Source: Favolaschia claudopus (Eukaryota > Basidiomycota > Agaricomycetes > Agaricales > Mycenaceae). Taken from it: a DNA stretch of 64,000 bases. The position numbers and the translations under genes were made by a program. The DNA lies in assembly GCA_037176885.1 (NCBI GenBank), contig JAWWNJ010000072.1, positions 310,001-374,000 of the forward strand. The letters run 5' to 3'. Shown here one piece after another: positions 32,394 to 44,037 of this stretch. The notes beneath the pieces were generated by a model, which was not told where the DNA came from, did not search any database, and saw only the letters and a list, made by a program, of their open reading frames with translations. The first letter of the stretch is position 1. Each line of letters begins with the position of its first letter.

Positions 32394-35300
32394 GAATATG
32401 AGTGGGGTAAGTTTCGAGATATTCTGGACGCAATATAATACTCCGCCCAATAGAGCATTACAACAGGTCAGTTTGATGCCGGGCTTATCAAACGACAATA
32501 ACAGACTGATCTCTTCAATCATGCCGGCGTATACTAACTTCATTTCTAGATTGATTTTCGGTTCAAATTCCCCCGCATTTGATACACGGGGATACAGGTA
32601 AACCATTGTTTCTGGCCCTGCCACACCGAGTCTCCGTCTTCTTGCAGGGACCTCATTTGAACAGTCTTCAAAAGCGAAAATTCGGAACCCCCGAGTCCAA
32701 TCTGTGAGTTTATAATCTGGGTCAAAAAACATAGGACGATCAGGTTCAGGGGAAAGTTTATTCAAGGCCCGTTCTTCGGGGGATAGTTGCAGCTCTTCAC
32801 ACATGTCGTGGTTTTCCAACGTCGGATTCCATTTTGGATGGATCGTGTTTAGCACAACCTGTCCCATTTCCACGCACTTACCCGGATTTTTACAACCAAC
32901 CTCTACGCGGTCATGTTGGCATGCTGGGCAACCGCAGTTCTTGCGGCCAGTACCAGAAGGATTTATTGTATGTGGCCTACGAGGCACCACCGTTGATCGC
33001 TGTGCAATAGCACACAGTTCCCGCACCGACCTCACCTCGTGGTCAAGTCGCAGGCATTTCGCAGGCTTGGTGCGGCAAGCCAAACTGTAGGTATTCGAAG
33101 CCGCTGACGGATGTTTCCAGACCGGCATTTCTCCTCGGATCTCAGCGTTGAACAACAGTGCGGTAAATTTCACACCATATTTTTCGGCCGTTTTGATCAT
33201 ACACTTCAGTTGATCGGGCAATTTGGTTTTCTTGGAAACCGGGACGTGAATCCCCTGCAGAAAAATGTTTTTTACTTGCCCCGGATAATAGTGGAGATAA
33301 CTCTTTTCCAAAAAATCGGACAGAATAAAATCTACAAAATAGCACCACGTTGCGCGTTCCTCTCCGTGAACTAAATAGGTTTGAAGATTTACCAAATCAA
33401 TTGCCTCGTTTCGGGCCGCCAAGTCAAGAACCTGTTTTCCGCCTTCAAGGACATCCAGAGACATCGTTTGCTTCCCAATACGAGCCTTTTTGCCATCCCA
33501 GAGGAAGCTGTTCTGTAGTTCAACCAGTTCCCGCTCTATTTCTTCGGGCATACCCTGCACTCGGGCCAGGTATTGTGTTCTTCCTCCTACTACCATGTTA
33601 ATAATGTGTCTTTTGCCTTCCAATCCAGGGTTCGACAAACTCCACCTTTCCAAGTCGTTTCTTACTTTCGAGACTACTGTGGGCCAAGGTGTTCTGTACT
33701 CGATTTCGTTTCCGATCCAGGCGCCGAGAATTCGGCAGCTATCGCCGTCTCCGATAATCCTGACGCTGTCACTGAATTTTCCCCAAGAGTCAGTTGCGTT
33801 AATCATTCTCGTCTCGACAACTCGAGCTCGATAGGCTCCACGCCCATACGGAAGGACTACGGTCTTGTTTTCGTTGAATTTCGCTGTGGAAGCGGCGCAC
33901 CAAAGGTCTAGTAAGGCCCATAACCGGGCCATCGAGTTTTCAGTGGAAAGAAAGATGGTAGTATCATCAGCAAATAGCGAGATGATTAGCTCGCGGTCTG
34001 AATCTAAGCCGGGGATTTTTATCCCTTTCAACTCGGACGCACGGATCAAGCAAGCCAGCGGTTCAATCGCTAAATTAAAAAGCAAGCATGAAAGCGGGTC
34101 CCCTTGCCTGACACCCCGCGTTACAACATAAGGTTTGCCGAACTCTCCGTTGATTAAGACCATCGTTTTGGCCTCAGAATAAAGCTCCCTAACAGTTTTT
34201 CGGAAGCTGGGAGGGAAGCGCATGTGTTCAAGGACCCTCAGCAAATAATCATGATTAATTCTGTCATAAGCCTTTTCTTGATCCAACGCAATGATAACTC
34301 CATCCTCTTGAGCTGCTTCGGCGTAATTGAGCAGGAATTTAGACAGCTTCACCTGGTCCTCTATCCTTCGCCCTCTCATAAAACCAGCTTGGTCCGGGTG
34401 GACCACTGTTGGGGCCACCTTCATAAGTCTTAGGGAATAAGTCTTCGTCATTAGCTTGTAATCGGTGTTTAGTAGCGTGATTGGCCTGTAGTTCGCAACC
34501 AATGATTTGTCGCCTTTCTTGTAGAATGGGCATAGCCAACCCCAGTTGAATTTTGTGTCCTCCATAATTCCATTTTTTCGAATGTCAGCGTACAGCAATC
34601 TCAGAACATTCAACATGTTGAGCAGTTTACCTTCCGTGCGACGGGATTGTAAGTAGAGAAGGTCCCAGTGCTTAAAAAATTCATACGGGATGCCATCTAG
34701 GCCTGGAGCCTTGCTGTTCTTTGAGAAACGCAGAGCTTCGCGGATATCAACTTCGGACAATTCTTTGTCCATATCCATGTACTCTGCCTCGGAAAGATGT
34801 ACGTTGCATTTTTCAAGGACTGTTTCCGTGGCGAGAATTCTGCCGTACTCGTCCGGCAGATCCCGAGTTTGAATAGAGTCATGATATTCAGTCGCCATTG
34901 TCGCCATCTTCTTCGAGTTGGTTTCAAACCGAGGCGGTACCATTGTCGGATCTTGCCCAATTCTAAATTCGTCAATCGATTCCTTCATCTTGTATCCCTT
35001 TGCGGAGTCACACCACCGCGAGCTGGCCAAAGATTCTCCCTCGGCATCGTAACGCGCAGCACGAGTTTCTTTCTTTCTCTCCGCTTTCTCTTTGACCCGC
35101 AAGTCAATTTTTTCTTCAAGCTTCTGAATAGCGGCCCATCGTTCCTCGAGCGGTAAATCTTCGTCATGGATCACCAAACGAAGCTGGGTTTTCCACGTCC
35201 GAATGTCTTTCTCGTCGTCGTCTATAAAGCGAGAGCAGTGTTTTCCCCACTTTGTTAGCTCAGTTTTATACTTGGCCCACACATTTTGCAGGTTGAAAGC

Positions 35301-36785
35301 GGGTGTCGGATCAATGCATTGCAGAATTTCGACATCCTCCTTTAATTTTTCATTCAACGCGTACACCTTTTTCATAAATTTCGGAGTTTTCAAGAGATAT
35401 AAAGGCATGCTCCACCTTCCTTTCCCATTCTGTTCTTCCTCTCTACATACTATTTCGGTCAAAATCAGCCGGTGATCAGTCTTCACTGCACAGTGTTTTA
35501 TTTGCCAGTTCCGATAATTTCCAACATCCGAGCTTCGGACGTAGTGTCTGTCTAACCTAGCGTATGAGGTATGTACTATCCCGGTCACCGGGTCTTTGCG
35601 ATGTTGAACGCAGGTGTAGTCCCTCGTGTCTGGGAACGTTGACCGCCATCCATCTTCCATCATAAACAAAGACTTCAATTTTTCAAAACTGGAGGGGACG
35701 GCGGGCACTTCACAGCCCGCAGCGCGGTCAATCTGGTCCTCAACAAAATTCCAGTCGCCCAATATGTCAGTCGGCAACGGGAGCAGAGGATTGTCTCTCC
35801 ACATCACCCATAGTTGATCCCAGAGTAACATTCGCTCCTCACGAGTGTTTGGTGCGTATATGTTCAGGAAATTTCGTACCTCTCCATGGTGCCACGGCAC
35901 GGAAATCAAGAGCGCTCTACCTGCAACAAGCGGGAATTCGGTATAATTTTCCGTATCTATGAATTTTTTGTTGAGAAGGAAACTTACTCCAGCTGTTGAG
36001 TTCGGTTTTGTGGCATGAGCGTAATTCACGAGCTTGAACCAACGTTGGAAAACGTTCGCAAATTGGCAAGCACCGACATCATCCAGGTGTGTCTCTTGCA
36101 GTGCCAATACAGCAATTTCTTCTTCATCCATCAATTGCTTCACGAAATTAAACTTATGATCTTTGTTGTGTAGGGACCTGCTTCGTTCGCGCCCATTTAT
36201 ATTCAAGGACGCGATGGCTAGTGTGAAACGGGTCGATTTACCCGTTTTTAGTGAGGTCGGCGCATTATTTCTTTTGCGAATCTCACGATTTATTTCCTCC
36301 CAGGTTTCTGGGGACTGGGCGCTATTAAGCGCAGGGGATTGTTGGTTAAGACCATCTGCGAAGATCGTATTTTCAACGTGGTTTAATTCTTGTGCATCAC
36401 CGCTTTCTGGATGAGTTGAGTGTTGAAGTCCCTCTCCCACTCCGAGAGAATTTGCCATATGAGATTGAGCCACGTCCGAGAGGACGTCTTGCGACGCGTT
36501 TCCGAGCCCGCCACTCGTCGTGGCTACAGGTAGCAGCCACGGCGAATTGCCGTTCTGTGAAACGGACGCGAAAAGAGAGGGACTGGATTGGTGCCCTTCG
36601 CCCGCTGCTGTAACAGCCAGAGCACAGAAGCTATTACAGGAGGGGCCGCGTGGTGGATAGTCGGGGCTAGGCCCCGGTTCACCCCGACTCCTGCTGATTT
36701 CACTCCCCTCCCGTGTACCAGAAGGGCCCTCGGTACTCATTTGGTTTTCTTCTTCGATTTGTTGCATAGTTGAGGTACGTTTCAA
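32394..36785 (-). CDS. LINE ORF2, N-terminal part: AP endonuclease and reverse transcriptase
   Basis: About 1,464 LINE-derived residues; the frame then reads about 50 foreign residues into the nested element before a stop at 32235. Residues of about 185-430 form an apurinic-type endonuclease (IASLNINGRER, LALQETHLDD, ILGDWNFVEDQIDR) that nicks target DNA. Residues of about 690-960 are the reverse transcriptase (NYRPITLLNTDYK, ALDQEKAYDRINHDYL, RGVRQGDPLSCLLFNLAIE, and the catalytic SLFADDTTIF near 33965). Around residue 1280 is a Cys-rich block (CGCPACQHDRVEVGC). The true start is probably the ATG near 36767 (MQQIEEENQ). All catalytic motifs look intact; only the nested element breaks the protein. 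Confidence 0.9.
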
Positions 36786-37030
36786 GACCGCCGTCCATTA
36801 CCGAAGCACTCCACGACATAATTTGATTGATATGCCGCTCAAGTGTACATGAGCGGAGGATTAAGTCCAGCAAAACAAGAAAGGATTGCACAGATTTGTT
36901 ATTCACAAACTACAATTTACACACTGCGCAAGTATTGTACAAGAGGAAGGCCACAGAGACGGCGTATTTCGAAGTATAGACACTGGTTAAGGTACAAGTA
37001 CAAAGGTTGACGAACAAGCCATGGTCAAAT

Positions 37031-37684
37031 TCAGACAGAACTCCGAAGCCATCCTGCGCCATGATTAGTAAGTAAGAGACGGTGTGTATGGCACAAAAAC
37101 ACACCTAATCGAAGGCGAATCTCGCCCCCCCCACGACCATTTCCATTTCCGCGGTTATTTCCAGCATAACGGCCATAAGAATCACCGGCGCGATTAGCAC
37201 GGGAGAAGCCTGCATTGCCACGACCATGACTGTTGTTGAAGCCATTTCCCCCCGCCCCGTTGCCGGGAGTCGGCGCGTCAAGAGTGATAGTGGACCGACG
37301 ACGATGAGACGCACCCTCATTTTTCTCAACATATTTCACGACCTCATCAGTCTGGTTGAACTTGATATGCTCTGCAGCCCAGCCGAGCACCGAATAGGTG
37401 CTGGACACAACCGAGACGAGATGCTTATGGAGCTGGCTCGCAATGAGAGAAGCACAGGCCCGAAAACAAAGACAGACACGCACATTATCGAGCATATTCA
37501 CGTCACCCATCTTGGCAATTTTGTTTCTGTGTTCCGCGTCGCCGGTTGAAGGTTGACGTTTGAGTGAATGCGAAGACAAAGGCAACTGGTGGAGGCGATG
37601 GGAGACGATGTCGAGCACTGAACTTGTGTTTGGAGAGAAGTAGTTGGTAATATCGGGAGACACTTCACCCTTGGGAGAAGACAT
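37031..37684 (-). CDS. candidate LINE ORF1 (nucleic-acid-binding, Gly/Asn/Arg-rich)
   Basis: A 217-residue open frame just upstream of ORF2 on the same strand and within the mapped LINE. The first half has no recognisable fold; the second half is Gly/Asn/Arg-rich (GRGNAGFSRANRAGDSYG, NNRGNGNGRGGG), like RNA-binding RGG regions. Position argues for ORF1, but no zinc knuckle or known ORF1 core is visible and the frame is shorter than usual for Tad-like elements. The 5' leader (37685-38394) has only short frames. ORF1 may be partly degraded, or differ from known types. Confidence 0.4.
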   Translation of the reverse strand: MSSPKGEVSPDITNYFSPNTSSVLDIVSHRLHQLPLSSHSLKRQPSTGDAEHRNKIAKMGDVNMLDNVRVCLCFRACASLIASQLHKHLVSVVSSTYSVLGWAAEHIKFNQTDEVVKYVEKNEGASHRRRSTITLDAPTPGNGAGGNGFNNSHGRGNAGFSRANRAGDSYGRYAGNNRGNGNGRGGGEIRLRLGVFLCHTHRLLLTNHGAGWLRSSV

Positions 37685-38405
37685 GCAGATGTGAATGCGT
37701 ACCAGTATTTATAAACAGTTGAGCCTCCATGTCGTCTTGCACTTGGAACTCCACAAGTTTCGCGGATGGCGGGTGTCTCGGGAGGTTTGTTTTACCAAGG
37801 ATTGTTTTGCGGATATCAGTCTCGCGGAAGTTGGTCTGAGACTAGCCTCCCCGGTCGTCGACGTCACAACTTTGTCATCGGCAATAGCGGGAAAGCAAGC
37901 AAAGGAGAGGAAGATTTGCATCCTAGCGGGGAGGCTCGTTGCGAGTTCGACGTTGAGCTCTAGCCAGCCGCCGAGCGTGGTGAAAAGACAAAAGAGAGGC
38001 GGAGAGGCCAACGTGGCCGCTCCTTACGTTAAGCCTTCAATCAAAGGTCAGACTGTGATGTCGTCGCGCATGCCGATGGAAGCATCATGGGCTGTTGCGA
38101 CTCGAGTGCCCGAGAACATCACTGCTACTCAAGGAGTACACAGGGCTGCAAAATAAGGAATACTGGCTCAAAGAATAAGTCAAGAATAAGCGAGATGGGT
38201 CCACAACGACCAATGCCGCCTTTCAGCGGTGTTGCACGTAGGCAACGCGGGCGGGGTAGACCCTGGGTACAAACCCTGGCTGCAAAGCCCTCCCTGACCC
38301 CCGCAACCATCCCCAACCTCGGTTTTGCCCCGCCGTCGACGCAAGGACGGCGTGGGAAAATGTGAAGTGGTGGTGGTAGCGGATCAAGGAGCCTAGATGG
38401 GTTCC

Positions 38406-40383
38406 ACGCTGTCAGAGACTTCCGCCGCCATCGACAACTCCATTCAGCTCAACATTGGCTCAACTGCCTCAACACGCCATCCCTTGTTCGATAGGATGGG
38501 GTTAGTGACTCCTGTGTACCTCTGAAAGAAAACTATTTCACACGAGGAGCTACCGATAGCCACCAGTGGCTACCGCAAAGTCTCATCCATGATTTGCGCA
38601 AGGTCACCCTACTGTAGGCCAGAAACTGGCATACAAATCAAGGGGGCACCGGCATTCTTAAAAAATATATAGGGCCGTTTTTTTCTTTTCCGACCTCTGG
38701 ACTAACTAACTACGTAAGCACTATATACGGCAATATGTTCCCACGGTTAAGTCGCCGGACTGCGTTGGCCTGAAGTTCATCCCGTGAATAAATTTACTGT
38801 ATTGGAGGTTCAGTTACTGTTCTACTGTCTTAAGAAGAGTAGCCAGAGCAGGTTGGATGCTTTCCAACCTTCTTTGGAAGGCAAAACATAGCAACATTAG
38901 GTTGACAGCTGGGCGGCCCCCTAGGCCAAACAAAGCCACATTCACACTGACTACAGCGGCACTACATCTTCTAGAGAGCCACATGTAGACCTGGCACCAG
39001 TGCTTCTCACTCAAATAGACTACCAGAAGCTCATTCCCGCTCAAATTTTGGGGCGGTCAATTTTTTTTTTTCCGGCCTGGCGGCCGGACTAACTAACTAG
39101 CCCTTAGTCACCGGGGGGGGCTTGCTCTCCCCCCTTATCAGAGCCGTCACCGAAAAGCAACAAGCTGTGCTGTGAGCTTGACGTGCACTTGACAGCTGTC
39201 ATGAGCGGTTGCATCAGCAGTCCCGATGGACCCGCCTTCCTTGCCGCTGATCCTCGGGTCTCCAAGGTTGCTCCGCTTGATCGTAGGCCTGTTCATCGTG
39301 ATGCCAAGTCTCAAAGCGCTTCGCACAATGTTTTTCTAGCACGAACAGACCTTATGCCGTTTTCGCAGCACATCTCGACGTGTATATACTACGAACAAAT
39401 TCAACTTCTCCATTCCGAGGGTGATGGCAAAACGGTCGAGATTCCCACGGTGGGTCATTGTTTTCCCTTCTCCAAGGGGAAATCCCTCGGCCGGGAAAAC
39501 AAGTTTTCGGCACCCAGAAAGGACTCGGAATGACCGATTTTTCTGTGGATGCGGGGGTCTCAAGCCTCGGTAAAGCTGGACACACTTTATCCTTAACGCA
39601 GCTTCCTTAGCTTTTTGAACGATTTGGGAGGATAATACGCACCATGGAACGTATTGCTAGCTTGAAAACTTGCTACGAGTCGTGTCGAACGTGGGAAGCT
39701 GGGCTATTTAGGGCTCGACAGGCTCGGCCGAGGCAGCCTCGTACACACCTCGGCGTTCCTGGACTCACACGCGTCCAGTCTTCACGCCGCCAAAATGCAG
39801 GCTAAAGTAGTAGGGGAACCGGAAATGACAAGAAAGACGTACTTAGAGTGAAAAAACAAAAAAGCTTGTCTAGAACCCCTCATCCCGGCACGCATGTTTG
39901 GGAAGGAGTTACTTAGTCTCTATGAGCACTGGCTCTTGAACGGCGTGCACAGCGACGAGGCACTCTCGGAAGCTTCCGAGTCCCCACGTCAAAAGGATTA
40001 CGGCGCTTACGGCATGCGCTCCATCGTTGGGTCAATACTAATAGCGTTTACTGTAATCTCTAAAACTTCACTTTTCCACTAATTTAAATTGCCTTTTTAG
40101 GGAATTTTCGCCGTTTTCCGGGCTGTTTTTTGATGGGAAACCGGGCCAAAACTGCCCTGTGACTTGTGGCCACTTTCAAATAACTTCAATTCAGGTGCTG
40201 TGACGAAGTTGTGGTCGAAATAGTACAGTGTGCGCAAGCTCCTCCTCCTGTAGGCCGGCCATACACAACCTACTCTACGTATGTGTCAGAAAAAAATTTA
40301 GAAAAGAAAATAGGTCACGCGCATGCCACGTACGCGTCGCTCTTCCAGTTCAACTCCACAACTTGATTTTGGCTAGCGCAGCG
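38406..40383. other. intergenic repeats upstream of the histone deacetylase gene
   Basis: No gene is supported. A half-copy of a palindromic MITE (GAGCTACCGATAGCCACCAG, TGGCTACCGCAAAGTCTC) lies at about 38540-38582, matching copies near 63.1-63.5 kb. The word GACTAACTAACTA after a T-run and CCGG-rich bases occurs at about 38700 and 39085, marking another small repeat. A diverged end of the 14682-15713 element family is at about 39999-40056. The immediate promoter region of the next gene (40200-40383) has no obvious TATA box. Confidence 0.45.
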
Positions 40384-43300
40384 ATGCAGTCTTCGATGCA
40401 GGTCGTCGAAGAGTCGGATCCGATGGTGATAGACTCGGTCGAGCCGTCCGCCCCTCAATCTACAATGACAGCACATGCCTATCCTCCGTCTTCCGAACCC
40501 GATGTGGGTTCTGTATACGACACCGAAATGACTTTACATTGCTCCCCTGACGGCCATCCGGAAGCACCTGAACGAATCCTACGAATTTGGAAGGCCTTGG
40601 TCTCCGGTCACTATATATCCAGGGCGAAAGTCATTCCTACTCGTCAAGTCCTTGAACATGAAGCTCTGTTGGTCCACAGTCAGAAATTGTGGGACAAAGT
40701 AGAGGCTATCCAGTGTGATTCCGAGAATCTATCATTAGCCGATGATTCAACACTGAACCTCTTTAGATATGACCCAGCCCCAGTTTCTTGATTCTGAAGA
40801 ACATTACGAGCAGCTCTCCTTGTATATATGTGCAGCCACAACTCTAACCGCTCGTCTCAGCTGCGGTGGTGTTATTGAAGCTTGTCTTGCCGTAGCCCGG
40901 GGAGAATTGAGCAAAACTTTTGCTGTTGTACGCCCTCCTGGACATCACGCCGAGCCTGAGGAACACATGGGGTTCTGCTTTTTCAATAATGTTGCTGTCG
41001 CAGCGAGGGTTGTTCAGAACTTAACCCCTTTGAAGAAGATTCTTATCCTAGACTGGTAAGTGCAATACTCAAAGGGTGGCCCATTGACTCATCTACTTAA
41101 CCAAGGGACGTACATCACGGCAGGTTTCAACAACTCTTTCTGTCAACCTGCTCTCTAATTTGCATCGTAGGCAATGGCACTCAACGAGCGTTCAATAGCG
41201 ATCCTTCCGTGCTTTTCATATCTCTCCATCGACACGATGGAGGCGATTTCTACCCTTATGGCCCTTTTGGCGACCTGGATTCCTGTGGAGAAGGACTGGG
41301 TCTCGGATAGTGCGTTGATCGAATTATCATCAGTCTTTTTGTTGATTACACATTGAGTTCTGTGAACATCCATCCCTTGGCCCGAGAATGGAATGGGTGA
41401 CGCTGACTACATCCACGCGTTTCAAAAAGTGATAATGCCGATTGCGACGGAATTTGATCCGGAACTTGTTATAAGTACGCCGAGTTGTAGGACCTTGAGC
41501 ATAGCTAAGTCAACTTACCAGTCTCGGCTGGCTTCGATGCCGCTGAAGGTGACGATCTGGGAGAGTGTCTAGTTACCCCTGTTGGGTATGCCCACATGAC
41601 ATACATGCTGGCTGGCCTCGCTGGTGGTCGTCTGGCAGTTGCGTTGGAAGTGAGTCATATACATACAGTGGTGGCAAATAGAAATTGCCGTGGCTTTTTG
41701 GCCAAAATCTTGCTGTATACTTCACCGAATGACCTGAAATAAAATGTAGAGATAAATATATGATACCTCTGTACTGCTTAGAACACTCAGTTATATATTA
41801 CGCCCTGACAATGCATCAATAACAGGACAGTTTCTTATTATTGCCATATCTGGAAAGACTCAATGTATCCTCAGCAAAAAAGTGTCAAAATAGGATGAAA
41901 GTACTTGAAAAACAGTCCTAGTTTCCACTTTTGTTGAATGGAATTGACCCTCATTTGAGCTCACAACAACCGCTCAGAGTTGGCTATTTTCACACAAAAT
42001 AGCAGAAAATAGCTAAAATGACCTACTTCGAGCGGCTGTTGTGAGCGCAAATGACGATCAATTCTAGTCAATCAAAGTGAGAACTAGCATTGTTTTTCAA
42101 GTACTTTTATCCTATTATGACACTTTTTTGCTGAGGGTACATTGTGTTTTTCCGGATATGGCAAAAAACGGAAACCATCCATTATTGATGCATTGTCAGT
42201 GCATGATATATTGCTGAGTGTTCTAAGAGGTACAGAAGTATCACATACCCATCTCTACATCTTATTTGAGGTCATTCGGTGAAGTATACATCGAGATTTT
42301 TACCAAAAAGCCACGGCAATTTCTATTTGCCACCACTGTATACTGAAATGAGTAGTCATTACCCAATCATTCCAGGGAGGTTATAATCTTGATTCAATAA
42401 CAAAGTCAGCATTAGCTGTTACTGAGATAATTATGGGCGGCGCTCCCCCAGAAATGGGACCAATGGTTGCAAGTGAGGCGGGGGCCAGAACCGTCTGGCT
42501 TGTGGCTAGACAGCAGAGTCAATACTGGAAAAGCTTAAATGCGAGGGCATGCGAGCCAGAAGGTCTGCCGTGTGCTGCTGCCAGTTACAGCTCATACAAA
42601 ACGGTTGTGCCAACAGAAGCAAACTCGCCGCCATTACCGACCCAAGGTACGCATACATATGCACATACAATAATATCAGACTAGGTCTCATAAGTGATGC
42701 CAGAAATTCTCAAACTACATCGTCAACACTACATGTATAGTGAACACGGTATGATGGAAGTTCCTCTCGTCAGTGCCGAATTGGAGCAACGCTTTTCTGG
42801 GCAAGTTATATGCTCGTGAGCCCTGTTGGAATTTATTTGAAAAATCAAGTACAATAACACGCCGCTTAGTCCCGATGTTTTCCAGTGCGAAACACTGGTG
42901 TTCGTGGTCCATGAATTGTGTGTGTAACTCTTCGGAGATTGGCCCCTCCCTCATTTGGCAATATCGTAGTGGTAATTTTAGAGTTGAAATGTCGGCCTCA
43001 GTAATGCGTGATGCGCAGTTGGAAAGGGCAAACTTGGTGCGCTTCTTTCACCCTTCTGTTCCCCGGGCTAAACTATATGGCAATTTAGATAGAGTTTTCT
43101 AAAGACCTAGTGACTTGGGTCAAGGCAGAGGGTTATTCACTCCTCGATGTTAACCTGTTTCCCAAGCCGAACGGCTCCATTTTGGTACGACTCAATACAT
43201 ATTAGCGGGAGCAAGGACTTATCCCATGAAGCGACCAAAAACAAAAAGTATACGCGCACTGCGTCAGGAAGTGATCACCTATGTGTGGGATAACTACGTG

Positions 43301-43801
43301 ATGTGAGTGTTGTTCAATGTCGCAGGTCGCAGGAGCTGATGCATGCATAGGTTATCTAGTGCTAGGAACATTGTCCTTGTCGGCCATGGCCCTGCGTGCC
43401 AGCAGCTCATGGATCTAATTGATATGCGAGGTATATTCCGTTCCGTATTTCAAAGTGGCTCAAGTCTTCATGTTGCCCAGAAACAAGTGTTGTGGAATCT
43501 GTGAGGAGTGTCATTCAGGTGGTCGGACATTGGCCACCATGTCTTCCTAGTCGTCCCGAAAATTTGAAGTGGTATCGATGCGTAAGATACACCTTGCCCT
43601 CCTTCCTCTCTGAAGCTCAAGCAACCTTAGCATTCATTCCTTGCCCTCGGGTGTGATCACTCCATTCGGAGGAAGGTTCAGGAGGTCGAATGGCATGGTC
43701 ATGTTCTGGATGTTGACGAGGACCGATCGGTTGCGCTTTTCGCGAAGGCCTTGCCCGACATCAAAAGATTCGTCAAGGCGCAGCTGTCGTGTTTAAAGTA
43801 G
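40384..43801 (+). CDS. HDA1: class II histone deacetylase (HDA1 type) with C-terminal Arb2 domain, frameshifted
   Basis: Fifteen exons, joined by short introns except intron 6: 40384-40714, 40767-41055, 41106-41119, 41171-41309, 41358-41474, 41522-41649, 42376-42646, 42695-42815, 42870-42917, 42970-43036, 43089-43184, 43232-43302, 43351-43430, 43481-43581, 43631-43801. The enzyme removes acetyl groups from histone lysines using zinc. Catalytic motifs are present: [55 protein letters not shown] and GGYNLDS. The C-terminal third ([39 protein letters not shown]) is the Arb2-type domain of fungal HDA1/Clr3. Intron 6 carries a 677-bp element. A tandem CATC at 41367-41374 shifts the frame inside exon 5, so this allele would make a truncated protein unless it is a sequence error. 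Intron 3 appears to use a GC donor. Confidence 0.88.
41664..42340. mobile_element. near-palindromic TA-flanked TIR element, copy B, in an HDA1 intron
   Basis: 677 bp with the same TACAGTGGTGGCAAATAG ends and internal mirror symmetry as copy A (3027-3702). It lies fully inside intron 6 (41650-42375), leaving donor GTGAGT and acceptor TTCCAG untouched. Without it and one TA the intron would be about 51 nt, the normal size for this gene. It has no coding capacity. Confidence 0.9.
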
Positions 43802-44037
43802 GAAGGATGTGGTTCTACATACATGTGGTATTCAACGCTTCAAGCAGCCTAGTACTCAGTCCTAGGCTATCCCGGGAGTACGGTACTTAGGTAGGCGACA
43901 GTAAAGGCAACCCCGCCATTCCTTTTTGGCCGAGGCGAGCCAGCTGTTGCCAAGGCAGCTCGGTTCGTCAAGCCGGCTCCCAGCCGGCACAGCCGCAGCT
44001 CGGGTCCTTTTTTGTTTATCCTCCATTATGCTCATGT

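Larger units (their letters stand above)
27159..38394 (-). mobile_element. complete LINE (non-LTR retrotransposon) with poly(A) and 11-bp TSD
   Basis: A run of 17 T at 27159-27175 is the poly(A) tail of a minus-strand element. AGATGGGTTCC is found directly beyond the tail (27148-27158) and again at 38395-38405, an 11-bp target duplication that fixes both ends. Subtracting the nested DNA element and its duplicated 9 bp leaves about 7.2 kb: a 5' leader, a candidate ORF1, a long ORF2 with endonuclease and reverse transcriptase, and a 3' UTR of about 170 bp. Size, order and domains fit Tad1-like fungal LINEs. The full length and intact target duplication suggest a fairly recent insertion. Confidence 0.88.

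Noticed and set aside
33490..33911. Plus-strand frames of over 100 residues inside the LINE
   Set aside because: They are antisense to the reverse transcriptase domain and lack independent features.
37695..38156. 153-residue plus-strand frame near the LINE 5' end
   Set aside because: It falls inside the LINE leader as fixed by the target duplication, on the opposite strand, with no recognisable domain.
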